In this document: positions 36,566 to 46,200 of the stretch, piece by piece | Position numbering within the stretch: position 1 is the stretch's first letter | How the letters are laid out: each line of letters begins with the position of its first letter | Assembly: GCF_018449545.1 (NCBI RefSeq) | Contig: NZ_JAAVUR010000010.1 | Location: 124,001 to 188,000, forward strand | Direction: 5' to 3' | DNA from: Granulicella sp. dw_53 | Lineage (GTDB): Bacteria > Acidobacteriota > Terriglobia > Terriglobales > Acidobacteriaceae | DNA length: 64,000 nt | Position numbers and translations under genes: made by a program | Notes under the pieces: generated by a model | Told to the model about the DNA's origin: nothing | Database searches by the model: none | The model's input: the letters and a program-made list of their open reading frames with translations, nothing else

Positions 36566-38203
36566 TTACTGCATACCCGTAATCTCGCCACTCTCATCCA
36601 CATCGATTCCCAACGCGAGGGACGCCTTTGGCAGTCCAGGCATCAGCATCATCGCACCCGCGATAACAACTAAAAAACCGGCACCCGCCGAGAGCGTCAC
36701 ATCCGTCACATGGAGCGTCCATCCTGTCGGTGCTCCCAGTAGCTTCGGATCGTCGCTCAACGAATACTGCGTCTTCGCGATGCAGATTGGAAGCTCTCCA
36801 AAGCCCCAGCGCGCAAACCTCGCCAGGCTCTCTTTCGCGCGTTCACTCAGTTCGATCGCATCCGCGCCATAAATCTTCTGTGCCACCTTCGTGATCTTTT
36901 CGACCGCCGAATCGCCATTCGCGTAGGCACTCGTCAACACGACATTCGGATTTGATTCGATAACTTCGACGACCTTCCGCGCCAGCGCCGCCGCGCCTTC
37001 GCCGCCCAATGCAAACGCCTCCGAAAGAGCAAACGCCGCTCCCCGCGCCTCGCAAAATGCCCGTAGCTTGTCGAGCTCTGCCTCCGTATCGTCAGGAAAC
37101 CGATTGATCGCCACCACCGCAGGCAGCCCAAAGCTGCGCACGATCGCGATGTGCTTTTCGAGATTTGCGAACTCGTCTTTTAAATCGCCCAAATCGCCCT
37201 TTGCTTGCTGCTTCACGCTCTGTACCGTCGTCACTAACACCGCAATCGCGGGTTTGATACCAGACAAAGGGCTCACAAGGTCCATATATTTCTCAAATCC
37301 GAGGTCCGATGCAAAACCCGTCTCGTTGACCACATAATCCGCCAACCGAACTCCCATTCGCTGTGAGACCACCGAACTCGTTCCGTGCGCGATGTTCGCG
37401 AACGGACCGCAATGGATCATCGCTGGCGTTCCCTCGGTCGTCTGCACCAGATTCGGCAGCAGCGCCTCACTCAGCAGCGCCATCATCGGCCCCGTGGCTT
37501 TCAAATCCGCCGCTCGCACCGGCTCACCCTTGCGGTTCTGTCCAATCACGATTCGCGCCAACCGCGCACGCAGATCCTCGCGGCCGGAAGCAAGCGCCAG
37601 GATCGCCATGATCTCCGACGCCGCCGTAATCAGAAATCCGCTGGGTCGATTGCTCCCATCGCGCTGCTTCTTGTCCGCAGCCGTCACGCTGACGATGATG
37701 TTGCGCAACGCGCGATCATTCATGTCCAGCGTGCGCGGCCATGTGATCGCATCCGGATCGAGATCAAGCGCATTGCCATGAAACAGATGTGAATCGATCA
37801 ACGCCGCGAGCAGATTATGCGCAGATGTGATCGCATGAAAGTCGCCGTGAAAGTGTAGATTGATCTTCTCCGCAGGTTCTACCTGCGAGTGACCGCCCCC
37901 AGCCGCCCCACCCTTCATACCGAATACCGGGCCTAGCGACGGCTCACGCGAAGTGAGGATTGCTCGTTTACCAATCGTCTCCAGTCCCTGCACCAGCCCA
38001 ATCGATGTGACGGTCTTGCCCTCGCCCGAAACAGTCGGAGTCGTCGCCGTCACAAGAATCAGCTTTCCGCCACGATCGAACCGCGCATCATTCAGTAGCT
38101 CCAGGCTCAACTTCGCGCTGACCGGGCTCCGTCTCTCATATAGATCTTCGGGTAAATCCAACTTGGCGGCAATCGCCTCAATAGGCAGCAGATTCTTCTT
38201 CAC
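36566..38203 (-). CDS. fhs: Formate-tetrahydrofolate ligase
   Basis: A 545-residue enzyme of near-standard length that makes 10-formyl-tetrahydrofolate from formate, ATP and tetrahydrofolate in one-carbon metabolism. It shows the ATP-binding segment 'TPTVSGEGKTVTSIGL' near residue 55, then 'REPSLGPVFGMKGGAAGGG', 'NLHFHGDFHAITSAHNLLAA' and 'VVAINRFPDDTEAE', all in family order. The start is GTG with GAGGA seven bases upstream. It is monocistronic, with no folD or purine gene nearby. Confidence 0.97.
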   Translation of the reverse strand: MKKNLLPIEAIAAKLDLPEDLYERRSPVSAKLSLELLNDARFDRGGKLILVTATTPTVSGEGKTVTSIGLVQGLETIGKRAILTSREPSLGPVFGMKGGAAGGGHSQVEPAEKINLHFHGDFHAITSAHNLLAALIDSHLFHGNALDLDPDAITWPRTLDMNDRALRNIIVSVTAADKKQRDGSNRPSGFLITAASEIMAILALASGREDLRARLARIVIGQNRKGEPVRAADLKATGPMMALLSEALLPNLVQTTEGTPAMIHCGPFANIAHGTSSVVSQRMGVRLADYVVNETGFASDLGFEKYMDLVSPLSGIKPAIAVLVTTVQSVKQQAKGDLGDLKDEFANLEKHIAIVRSFGLPAVVAINRFPDDTEAELDKLRAFCEARGAAFALSEAFALGGEGAAALARKVVEVIESNPNVVLTSAYANGDSAVEKITKVAQKIYGADAIELSERAKESLARFARWGFGELPICIAKTQYSLSDDPKLLGAPTGWTLHVTDVTLSAGAGFLVVIAGAMMLMPGLPKASLALGIDVDESGEITGMQ

Positions 38204-38255
38204 GCAACATCCTCACAAGCCTCATCACACGCACAACTAGTCCAAGAATATCTGG

Positions 38256-38273
38256 CCAATAGTCGATTACTGG
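38256..38273. promoter_or_regulatory. Imperfect palindrome upstream of fhs
   Basis: CCAATAGTCGATTACTGG matches its own reverse complement at 14 of 18 positions, centred on TCGA. It lies 53 bases upstream of the fhs start. It may be an operator; no regulator can be named. Confidence 0.3.
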
Positions 38274-38404
38274 AGCCAGGGTCTTATCTATCACCAGAAG
38301 TTTTAGGCTATCTCTACTACGATAGCAGCGCAGCTCCTCCGATGGGCGCTGGAAGACATGATCTGCAGTAAAGCGAGTTCCATTCACGAATCCAAGCCTA
38401 AAAC

Positions 38405-39025
38405 TCAGGGTTCGATATCGTCTGTCCTCTTTGTCCGGGGCACTTGGTGGCCTGCCAGGAACTGCCTATACAAGTGGTCGATGAAGACGGTGTTAATCGT
38501 TCCTGTCCCAAGGAGCAGACGATAATAGAGAGGGCCATAGAGCATATCCGTCGTGGTCTCCAGATCGATATCGCTCCTTAAATCCCCCTCCTGAATCGCC
38601 GTCTTCAACACTTGAATGACCCCGCCACGACGTGGTTGAATCCAACGCTCCCGAAATGCAGTTGCCAGTTCCTCATCGAACTGCGACTCTGCCAGGAGCG
38701 AGCGGATGAGCCTGCCATATCTGCTGCGAAAGAACTTCGCCTGCAGACCCAACTGCTCCCGAATGCTGTCCAACGCGCGCGCAGACGACGGAAAGGCGGT
38801 CTCAGGCCCCACCAGCTCCAGGAGCGCATCCATGACGACAGCCGCCTTATTCGGCCACCTCCGGTAGAGGGTCATCTTTCCCACTCCCGCGTGCGCGGCA
38901 ATCTGATTGACCGTAATGGCGCGAAATCCCTGCGCCGAAACGAGTTGAAGCGCAGCCTGAAGAATGGCTTGATGGGCATCATCGCTTCGAGGGCGTCCAA
39001 GTTGAGGCTTTTCCAATGACTTCAC
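38405..39025 (-). CDS. TetR/AcrR family transcriptional regulator
   Basis: A 206-residue repressor. The N-terminal helix-turn-helix is clear ('ILQAALQLVSAQGFRAITVNQIAAHAGVGKMTLYRRWPNKAAVV', residues 21-64). The C-terminal ligand domain carries 'YRLLLGTG', common in TetR proteins with a TetR_C_11/AcrR-like ligand domain. The GTG start has AGGAG seven bases upstream. It is divergent from the SDR gene with two matching palindromes between them, so it very likely represses both itself and the SDR. Confidence 0.93.
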   Translation of the reverse strand: MKSLEKPQLGRPRSDDAHQAILQAALQLVSAQGFRAITVNQIAAHAGVGKMTLYRRWPNKAAVVMDALLELVGPETAFPSSARALDSIREQLGLQAKFFRSRYGRLIRSLLAESQFDEELATAFRERWIQPRRGGVIQVLKTAIQEGDLRSDIDLETTTDMLYGPLYYRLLLGTGTINTVFIDHLYRQFLAGHQVPRTKRTDDIEP

Positions 39026-39075
39026 GATGATCTCCTAATGAATTCTCTCCCATCGGAGCGGAAATTTGAATCCAA

Positions 39076-39096
39076 GTCGATACTCAGGGTATCGTA
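39076..39096. promoter_or_regulatory. TetR operator O1
   Basis: Imperfect palindrome around CGATACTCAGGGTATCG. It shares the pattern CGATACYCARGGTATCG with O2. Its near edge lies 51 bases upstream of the TetR start codon. Confidence 0.75.
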
Positions 39097-39109
39097 TATC
39101 CATATTAGA

Positions 39110-39130
39110 AACGATACCCAAGGTATCGTT
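39110..39130. promoter_or_regulatory. TetR operator O2
   Basis: Perfect inverted repeat AACGATACC / GGTATCGTT with a three-base centre CAA, 19 bases upstream of the SDR start codon. Its centre is 34 bases from the O1 centre. Confidence 0.8.
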
Positions 39131-39148
39131 AATCCGAGGAGATCCCTT

Positions 39149-39988
39149 ATGACAGAGAAAACAGTTCTTATTACCGGTGTTAATGCCGGGTTGGGCCGTG
39201 CGTTCGCGGAAGCGCTTCTGGAGGCCGGACATAGAGTCGTGGGAACCGTCCGCAAACCGGAGGCGGTGGCAGAATTCGAGGCAATCAAACCCGGCGAGGC
39301 ATTTGGACGCGTGTTGGACGTTACGGATCTGGAGGCGATCCCCGAAATCGTTCGTGGGATCGAAGCCGAAGTTGGGCCTATTCACGTCCTGATCAACAGC
39401 GCCGGATACGGTCACGAAGGCACTTTGGAAGAGTCGCCTTTGGACGAGCTCCGCCAACAATTCGAGGTCAACGTCTTCGGCGCGGTCGCTATGATGAAGG
39501 CGGCCCTACCCTTCATGCGTGCGCGTCGCACCGGACACATCATCAACGTCACCTCGATGGGCGGGCTGATGACCTTCCCAGGAATCTCGTACTATCACGG
39601 GAGCAAATTCGCCATGGAAGGAATCTCGTCCTCCCTGGGCAAAGAGATAAGGAGCTTTGGCATCTTTGTAACCGCCGTCGAGCCCGGCATGTTTCGCACG
39701 GACTGGGCCGGCCGGTCCATGGTCCGGTCTTCCCGAAGCATCGCGGATTATGATGCTGTGTTCGAGCCCATCCGCGCTGCGCGGGCTGCAAGGAGCGGCC
39801 ACCAACCTGGCGATCCAGCTAAAGCCGGACGTGCGATCGTCACCCTGATAGGGTCACCGAATCCTCCCGCACACCTGCTCCTCGGACCAGACGCCTTGGA
39901 GTACATCGGCAAGGATCTACATGCTCTCAAGATAGAGCTCGCCGAATGGGACTCTGTAACCCGCTCCACAAACTTCGATCGGCCCTGA
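39149..39988 (+). CDS. SDR family oxidoreductase
   Basis: A 279-residue short-chain dehydrogenase/reductase: cofactor motif T-G-V-N-A-G-L-G at residue 10, 'NSAG' in strand four, catalytic Ser in 'NVTSMGG' and the Y-x-x-x-K pair in 'YYHGSKF'. ATG 39149 is chosen because CGAGGAG precedes it and the first strand begins immediately; the frame is open back to 39038 across the operators. It is probably derepressed by the ligand of the adjacent TetR regulator. The substrate is unknown. Confidence 0.93.
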   Translation: MTEKTVLITGVNAGLGRAFAEALLEAGHRVVGTVRKPEAVAEFEAIKPGEAFGRVLDVTDLEAIPEIVRGIEAEVGPIHVLINSAGYGHEGTLEESPLDELRQQFEVNVFGAVAMMKAALPFMRARRTGHIINVTSMGGLMTFPGISYYHGSKFAMEGISSSLGKEIRSFGIFVTAVEPGMFRTDWAGRSMVRSSRSIADYDAVFEPIRAARAARSGHQPGDPAKAGRAIVTLIGSPNPPAHLLLGPDALEYIGKDLHALKIELAEWDSVTRSTNFDRP

Positions 39989-40008
39989 CAAACTGACCTC
40001 ACATAGAA

Positions 40009-40042
40009 ATCCGGATGGGATCCACTTGGATCCCATCCGGAT
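40009..40042 (+). terminator. Hairpin after SDR gene
   Basis: ATCCGGATGGGATCC pairs perfectly with GGATCCCATCCGGAT around ACTT, 20 bases past the SDR stop. No T-run follows, so it may stabilise the transcript end instead of terminating it. Confidence 0.5.
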
Positions 40043-40179
40043 AAGTCCTCAAGCAACCGGCTAAACCAAGCAGAATGCAAATCGACTTCGAGGTGCGACC
40101 TCTTCCGACGGGTGGGCGTGCCGAAATCTAACTCGCCCAACTGCAGATTGTAACTTTGCCAAGACGTAACTACCGACGT

Positions 40180-41361
40180 ATGCTTCCGAGCATGAGCTCC
40201 TTGAGGCTTTCTACCTTCGTCTGTGCGTATCTGCTCCTAGGGATGTATCTCGAAAAGAAGACCGATGCTCTCCACGCAGACTATCGCCAAGCCAGTCATC
40301 TCCAGGACTCAAATGGACTCGAGTGGCAACTAGGTCCGTTCCAACGTCCACAGAGTGCGCAGCCTGTCATCAGGCGAAAGCCAGAATCGACCTTCCTCGA
40401 CCCAATCTTGGCGAAACCTGTTCATTGGGAGGCGCTCCACACCTTCAACCCGGCAAGCATCGTTCGCAATGGCAAAGTAATCGTTCTATACCGCGCCGAG
40501 GACGACAGCGGCTCGCTCGGGATCGGTCTGCATACCTCCCGTCTGGGTATGGCTGAGAGTAGCGATGGCATCCATTTCACCCGGCGGCCCGCGCCCGTCT
40601 TTTACCCGGCATCCGATGCGCAGCGAAGCCGCGAGTGGCCCGGCGGAGTCGAAGATCCACGCATCGTTGAAGCAGAGGATGGCATCTATATTCTCACCTA
40701 CACACAGTGGAACCGCGTTACATACTCGGTAGGAATAGCAACCTCACGCGACCTCGTTCACTGGACCAAGTATGGGCCAGCCTTCGGAGACACCGGCAAG
40801 TACGCCGCATTGAAGTACAAGTCCGCAGGCATCGTCACCCATCTCGTCGGTGGCCGCCTCCTGGCCGCTCGCATTCATGGCAAATACTGGATGTACTGGG
40901 GCGAAGGATCGGTGAGCCTCGCCACCTCGACCGACCTTCTCCACTGGACTCCCGTCGAGACGCCCGACGGAACGCCAGTAGCTTTGCTCGAGCCACGGCC
41001 CGGCCACTTCGACAGCGGTCTCCCCGAGGTCGGACCTCCACCGCTACTTACTGCAGCCGGCATCGTCCTGCTCTACAACGGAAAAAACGCCGTCACAAAC
41101 GGAGATCCGAAGCTCGATCCCGGTGCCTACTCGGCAGGCCAGGCATTATTTTCCGCGGACGATCCAAACCATCTCCTCGAACGCACCACGAAGCCTTTCA
41201 TTCAACCCGAACTCCCGTGGGAGCGAAGTGGCCAATACGCCGCAGGCACAACCTTCCTGGAAGGCCTCGTCCATTTTCACGACCGCTGGTTTCTGTATTA
41301 CGGCTCAGCCGATTCACTGGTCGGCGTAGCTATCGGGGACGCGCCCCGCGAGCACAAATAG
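40180..41361 (+). CDS. GH130-like glycosidase/phosphorylase
   Basis: A 393-residue five-bladed beta-propeller of the GH43/GH32/GH130 kind. 'HTFNPASIVRNGKVIVLYRAED' and 'GGVEDPRIVEAEDGIYILTYTQWN' are the hallmark blade-I and blade-II motifs of GH130, whose members act on beta-mannosides by phosphorolysis or hydrolysis. An N-terminal hydrophobic stretch (residues about 9-23) suggests export or membrane anchoring, which favours a hydrolytic role over intracellular phosphorolysis. Start uncertain between ATG 40180 and 40192; neither has a good ribosome site. It converges on a LacI regulator that probably controls the adjacent receptor. Confidence 0.82.
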   Translation: MLPSMSSLRLSTFVCAYLLLGMYLEKKTDALHADYRQASHLQDSNGLEWQLGPFQRPQSAQPVIRRKPESTFLDPILAKPVHWEALHTFNPASIVRNGKVIVLYRAEDDSGSLGIGLHTSRLGMAESSDGIHFTRRPAPVFYPASDAQRSREWPGGVEDPRIVEAEDGIYILTYTQWNRVTYSVGIATSRDLVHWTKYGPAFGDTGKYAALKYKSAGIVTHLVGGRLLAARIHGKYWMYWGEGSVSLATSTDLLHWTPVETPDGTPVALLEPRPGHFDSGLPEVGPPPLLTAAGIVLLYNGKNAVTNGDPKLDPGAYSAGQALFSADDPNHLLERTTKPFIQPELPWERSGQYAAGTTFLEGLVHFHDRWFLYYGSADSLVGVAIGDAPREHK

Positions 41362-41391
41362 ACAGTAAGAGAAGTAGACATGCACGACTCT

Positions 41392-42417
41392 CTATCTCCT
41401 GTTCTTGCACCCGCACGACTCCCGAATAACCAACGTCACCGGCAGCACCGTCTTAGCAATGGAAGACGAGGACTCCCCTCGTATCCGTTTTAGGAGTAAA
41501 CGTGCGGACGCGCGTCCAAGCTCGGTGGCAGGTTGACGGACAGTAGTCAACGGAGGGTTCAGCAAAGTATAAAAATCAACATCATCAAATCCAATCAGCG
41601 CGACATCCCTGGGCACTTTAATCTTCATTGCTTTGAGTATCTTGATGACCGTGATCGTGCAGGCATTGTTCGCGGTGAATAAAGCATCAGGACGATCAGG
41701 CGAATCAAAGAGGGCCGACAAGGCCTTTGGAGCCGACACCTCGCTCGATAACATCACCTTCTTGATGCGAGAGAGTTTCGTACTCTTCAAACACTCTTCA
41801 TAGCCCACAATACGCTCCCTGACAGGTTGCAAATGGGAGTTCATCACCACACATGCGATTCTCTTGTAGCCATGGCTGAGGAGGTGCTCCACCGCCATCC
41901 GCGCTCCCGCTCTATTTTCGACCTCGACCGAGTCGGTCTGCGCCACCTCGATGGGCCGATCAATCGTAACGATCGGAGTCGATCGCAACGCCGCGGCTTT
42001 CAAATATCTGGCGCGACTGTCCGCCGGCACCAGCAGAATCCCATCCACGGGATGATTCGCCATCTGTTCGACCTGCGCCTCCTCGATGGAAGGATCGCCG
42101 TTCGAAGCCGCCAACCAGACGAGATAGCCAGCCTCTCGCGCAGCCTCCTGTACCGCATGACTGACGACAGAAAAGAACGTGTCTGCCAAATCGGGGACGA
42201 TCAGTCCAATGGACTTGGATAGCTGACCCGTAAGTATCCGAGCCGCGTGATTTGGACGATACCCCAAACGGCGAATTGCCTCATGAACTCTCCTCGCTGT
42301 CTCATCTGCGACGTAGGGATGACCATTGATCGTGCGAGATACAGTCATGGGCCCCACTCCAGCAGCCCGCGCTACATCCTCAAGCGTCGCACGTTTTATG
42401 GGAGAAGGCTTTCGCAC
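41392..42417 (-). CDS. LacI family transcriptional regulator
   Basis: A 341-residue repressor with an N-terminal LacI helix-turn-helix ('ATLEDVARAAGVGPMTVSRTINGHPYVADETARRV') followed by the hinge region and a periplasmic-binding-like sensor ('IGLIVPDLADTFFSVVSHAVQEAAREAGY'). The start is GTG at 42417. It is divergent from the Oar receptor gene at 42613 and next to the GH130-like gene, so a manno-oligosaccharide or similar sugar is a reasonable guess for the effector. Confidence 0.93.
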   Translation of the reverse strand: MRKPSPIKRATLEDVARAAGVGPMTVSRTINGHPYVADETARRVHEAIRRLGYRPNHAARILTGQLSKSIGLIVPDLADTFFSVVSHAVQEAAREAGYLVWLAASNGDPSIEEAQVEQMANHPVDGILLVPADSRARYLKAAALRSTPIVTIDRPIEVAQTDSVEVENRAGARMAVEHLLSHGYKRIACVVMNSHLQPVRERIVGYEECLKSTKLSRIKKVMLSSEVSAPKALSALFDSPDRPDALFTANNACTITVIKILKAMKIKVPRDVALIGFDDVDFYTLLNPPLTTVRQPATELGRASARLLLKRIRGESSSSIAKTVLPVTLVIRESCGCKNRR

Positions 42418-42511
42418 TTTATCTGTCTTCTTCGTGGAAGGCCTATCGAAAAGGCTCCCTAACCTGAGATCGAATTTCAGGATTATTCACAAATTTATCA
42501 CCCTTCATATT

Positions 42512-42545
42512 GACAACGGAATGCCCGGGTGTGTAAACCGTTGTC
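42512..42545. promoter_or_regulatory. Spaced inverted repeat overlapping a -35 box
   Basis: GACAACGG (42512-42519) and CCGTTGTC (42538-42545) are perfect inverted copies 18 bases apart in the LacI/receptor spacer. TTGACA (42510-42515), a consensus -35, overlaps the left arm, with TAAACC (42534-42539) or GTAAAC (42533-42538) as possible -10 boxes. This suits repression of the receptor by the LacI-type regulator. Confidence 0.5.
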
Positions 42546-42612
42546 CGCTGTGATAGCGCAATCATATTAGTTTTCTGCAGCGTATTCGTTAGCGCTCACT
42601 TTGGAGGCTGCA

Positions 42613-45600
42613 TTGAAATACACTAGGCTCGCCGTTCGTCTCGCCCTTCTGTTGGTCGCAATCTGCTTGTTTGCGGCCGTATCTCCGCTCTTCGCTCAGT
42701 CCGATAGTTCATCCCTCTCTGGCACCATCACTGACCCATCCGGTGCGCTTCTCCCCAATGTCAAGATTATGGTTCGCAATAATGCAACCAACGCCGATCG
42801 TTCTATCACCAGCAACGAAAACGGCAGCTTCACCCTCACCAACCTTCCCTCGGGCGACTACAACATCCGTGCGGAGTCAGCTGGGTTCCTGACAACAACA
42901 CTCAGCAATGTACGCCTCGATCCCAGCATCGGCCGGCGCATCGACATCGCCATGAGCATCGGCGACGCCAAAGTAGAAGTGAATGTTGAAGCAGGCGTGA
43001 ACACCGTGCAGACCGAGAGCGCCTCAGTCGGCCAGCTCGTCACCGAAGCACAGGTGAAGTCCATTCAGCTCAACGGGCGCAATCCGCTCTACCTCTCGCA
43101 GCTTGAACCCGGCGTCGTTCGCAACAATTCGATGGCTGCCTTCAACTTCGGCCTCGACAACGGCATCAACGTAAACGGTGCTCGCTCGCAGGAGAGCCTC
43201 ATCACGCTCGACGGCGCCCCTATGGTGCGCACGCGTTCCAATGGCACCAGCGTCGGTGTTGCGGACGTAGACTCGACCTCGCAGGTTCAGATCCTCACTA
43301 CCAGCTATCCTGCTGAATACGGTCGCACCTCCGGCGGCCAAATCCGCATCGTTCCCAAGAGCGGCTCAACGAACTTCCACGGCAGCGTCTTCGAATACTT
43401 CCGCAACACCGCACTCAACGCCAACACCTGGGCTCGCAACAACACCGGCCTTCCCCGGCAGGCCTTTCGCTACAACCAGTACGGCTGGAACCTCAACGGT
43501 CCCGTCTACATCCCCGGCCACTTCAACAAGAACCGCTCCATGCTCTTCTTCCTCTTAGGCCAGGAGTGGGTGCGTTACAACCACGATGACCTCGGTCAAC
43601 AGAAGGTCCCCACTGCGCTCATGCGCACCGGTAACTTCAGCGAATTGCTTGGTCCGAATATCTTCTATAACACCCCCGTCCAAATAGTGAACCCCACCAC
43701 GGGCGTGCCTTACCCAAACAATACCATCCCGGCAAATCAACTCAGCCCGAACGGCCTCGCACTACTGAGTGCCTATCCTGCGGCTAACCTCGTTGGGAAT
43801 GCTCAAAACAATTGGATCGACTCCGCGCTATACACCGAGAAGCAGCGCAAGGACACTATTGTCGTAGACTTTATACCGTTCGAAGCACATCACTTCCGCT
43901 TTAGCCTGCTCAACTACAACTACAACGACTACGAGCCACACTTCGGAAACTTCAATCTCAATCCACGTATCTTTAATCGCCCCAATCAGATCGGCGTCTT
44001 CCACTACAGTTGGACCATCAGTCCGAAGATCGTGAATGAGTTTATCGTGTCGGCCGCCGCGGATCACGTTGATATCGGCATCGACACATCCTTGGGCCGC
44101 TTCGATCGCACCAAGTATGGCATCAACTATCCCTACCTCTACCCAGCCGCAACCAAGACCATCCCCAACAAGATTCCCACCATCCAGTTAGGCAACTTCG
44201 GAACACTCGATGGCGGTCCCTATCCATCGCGCTCGGGCGGCATGGTATATGACATCGCCGATAACATCACCAAGGTCTGGGGCAACCACACTCTCAAATT
44301 CGGCGGTCTGTGGGAGTACGCTGGCGAAAACAACTTCGACCAGATCAGCGTCGACAACACAAGGCCCGGTACTACCAACAACCAGAACGGACTCTTCCTC
44401 TTCACAGACCGGCGTGTAACCGGAACGCAAACAACAGGAGCCGCAATTGCGAACGCTGCTCTCGGCCTCTTCGATACCTACGGAGAGATCGGTCAGCGTT
44501 CCTATACCCTCTTCCGCGGCAACATGTTCGAAGGCTTTGTGCAAGACCAATGGCGCGCCACATCGAAGCTGGTCCTCGAAGTAGGCGCACGTTACAGCGT
44601 CATGATGCCTTACCACGCCCTCTGGGGCAACCAGTCGTTCTTCAGTCAGAGAGACTGGAGCCCAGCCCTCGCACCTACCGTCAATCCCACCACTGGCTTC
44701 GTCACCGGCGGTGATCCCCTCAACGGCGTCGTCATCCCTGGCAGCGGCTTCCCTAGCTCCGCAAAGGGCCACGTCTCCGACGACATCCTCAACAACGGAT
44801 ACGCTCGCCTCTTCCGCGGCTACGACAGCAACTACCATCCTACCGTCTACTCGAACATCCAGCCCCGCTTTGGATTCGCGTATCAGTTCACACCCGGCAC
44901 CGTCCTTCGCGGCGGATTCGGACGATACATCCAGCGCCTCGGCATCAGCGACGTCGTACAGGTCGGCGGCAACGCTCCGTTTCAGCCCTCATCCACCGTC
45001 ACTCGCGGCAATGTAGACGCACCCGGCGGCGTTGGCACGAATGCGTCGCCAATCGCACTTACATCCCAGCGCTATGATTATCCCAGCCCCGAGGCCTACG
45101 GCTGGAATCTAACCTTCGAGCAGGACTTCCCGAGATTCGCGACCTTTACCATGAGCTACGTTGGCCGCCGCGGCATTCATCTCGAACAGCTCGGCAACGT
45201 CAACCAGCTCCAGCCCGGAACCGTTCAGGCTAACCCAACCATCAGCAACACCGATGCACTTCGTCCCTTCCGTGGCTACTCTACGATCGGCGAAGCGCAA
45301 AACGTCGGAGGTTCGAACTATCACGCCCTGCAGGCCAACCTGAAACGGCGCCTTGCAAAGGGCTTCCTGGCAGGAGTCGCTTATACATGGTCCAAGAGCC
45401 TGGACTATGGTTCCTCCAACGGAACCAACGTCCCCAACGTCTACAACATCGGCATCAACTACGGTCCAAGTGACTTCGATACACGCCATGTAATGGTCCT
45501 CAATTATGTATGGGATATCCCATATGCAACCCATGCCAACAATCGTATCTTGCGTTCTACCCTTGGCAACTGGCAGTTCTCCGGCACCATCCAGGCCCAA

Positions 45601-46047
45601 TCCGGTCGCCCTCCTTCGAATGGCATCTCCAACGGAAACGACCGTGCAGGCGTTGGCCCCGGCTCTGGCAACCAGTACTGGGTGCAGACCCGCAAGCCCA
45701 ACCTCCCTCACGCCTTTGCTGGAAACGGCACAGCACAGTGGTTCGAAAGCGCCGCATACGCTCCTGCGCCACTGGGCACCTTCGCACCACGCGGCTCCCG
45801 CAACAACATCTACGGCCCTGGCTTCAATAGCTTCAGCTCCGCGCTACAGAAATCCATGCACATCATCCCCGGCCACGATAATCATGCACTGGTCTTCAGA
45901 GGAGAGGCGTTCAACTACCTCAACCACCCCAATCTAAACGACCCAGACGTCAACCCAACCAGCGGTACTTTTGGACGTGTAACGCAAAAGGGCACAACTT
46001 ACGCCTCCGAGCGTCAACTTCAATTCAGCCTCCGCTACGCCTTTTAG
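42613..46047 (+). CDS. Oar-type TonB-dependent receptor, TTG start
   Basis: A 1144-residue outer-membrane receptor: signal peptide ('LAVRLALLLVAICLFAAVSPLFAQ'), carboxypeptidase-regulatory-like domain at about residues 30-110 ('GTITDPSGALLPNVKIMVRN'), plug with 'QLNGRNPLYLSQLEPGV', then the barrel ending in R-Y-A-F. The only start that fits is TTG 42613, with GGAGG six bases upstream; no ATG lies between the ribosome site and the signal peptide. It follows a divergent LacI regulator and ends in a strong terminator, so it is transcribed alone. Its likely ligand is the sugar sensed by that regulator. Confidence 0.9.
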   Translation: MKYTRLAVRLALLLVAICLFAAVSPLFAQSDSSSLSGTITDPSGALLPNVKIMVRNNATNADRSITSNENGSFTLTNLPSGDYNIRAESAGFLTTTLSNVRLDPSIGRRIDIAMSIGDAKVEVNVEAGVNTVQTESASVGQLVTEAQVKSIQLNGRNPLYLSQLEPGVVRNNSMAAFNFGLDNGINVNGARSQESLITLDGAPMVRTRSNGTSVGVADVDSTSQVQILTTSYPAEYGRTSGGQIRIVPKSGSTNFHGSVFEYFRNTALNANTWARNNTGLPRQAFRYNQYGWNLNGPVYIPGHFNKNRSMLFFLLGQEWVRYNHDDLGQQKVPTALMRTGNFSELLGPNIFYNTPVQIVNPTTGVPYPNNTIPANQLSPNGLALLSAYPAANLVGNAQNNWIDSALYTEKQRKDTIVVDFIPFEAHHFRFSLLNYNYNDYEPHFGNFNLNPRIFNRPNQIGVFHYSWTISPKIVNEFIVSAAADHVDIGIDTSLGRFDRTKYGINYPYLYPAATKTIPNKIPTIQLGNFGTLDGGPYPSRSGGMVYDIADNITKVWGNHTLKFGGLWEYAGENNFDQISVDNTRPGTTNNQNGLFLFTDRRVTGTQTTGAAIANAALGLFDTYGEIGQRSYTLFRGNMFEGFVQDQWRATSKLVLEVGARYSVMMPYHALWGNQSFFSQRDWSPALAPTVNPTTGFVTGGDPLNGVVIPGSGFPSSAKGHVSDDILNNGYARLFRGYDSNYHPTVYSNIQPRFGFAYQFTPGTVLRGGFGRYIQRLGISDVVQVGGNAPFQPSSTVTRGNVDAPGGVGTNASPIALTSQRYDYPSPEAYGWNLTFEQDFPRFATFTMSYVGRRGIHLEQLGNVNQLQPGTVQANPTISNTDALRPFRGYSTIGEAQNVGGSNYHALQANLKRRLAKGFLAGVAYTWSKSLDYGSSNGTNVPNVYNIGINYGPSDFDTRHVMVLNYVWDIPYATHANNRILRSTLGNWQFSGTIQAQSGRPPSNGISNGNDRAGVGPGSGNQYWVQTRKPNLPHAFAGNGTAQWFESAAYAPAPLGTFAPRGSRNNIYGPGFNSFSSALQKSMHIIPGHDNHALVFRGEAFNYLNHPNLNDPDVNPTSGTFGRVTQKGTTYASERQLQFSLRYAF

Positions 46048-46127
46048 CCCGACTCATTTCGTTCGCATCTCCTAAATCGCGGATGCGAACTCGGCCGTAA
46101 AAGCGAACAAGTCCTTCTTCACAACTC

Positions 46128-46170
46128 GAGATCCCGCATGGTTGTCAACATGCGGGATCTCTTTTTATTT
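46128..46170 (+). terminator. Rho-independent terminator of the third Oar receptor
   Basis: GAGATCCCGCATG pairs perfectly with CATGCGGGATCTC around an eight-base loop, followed by TTTTTATTT. Confidence 0.92.
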
Positions 46171-46200
46171 GACCGAGGTTTAGAAAGTCACGTTTTTCAA

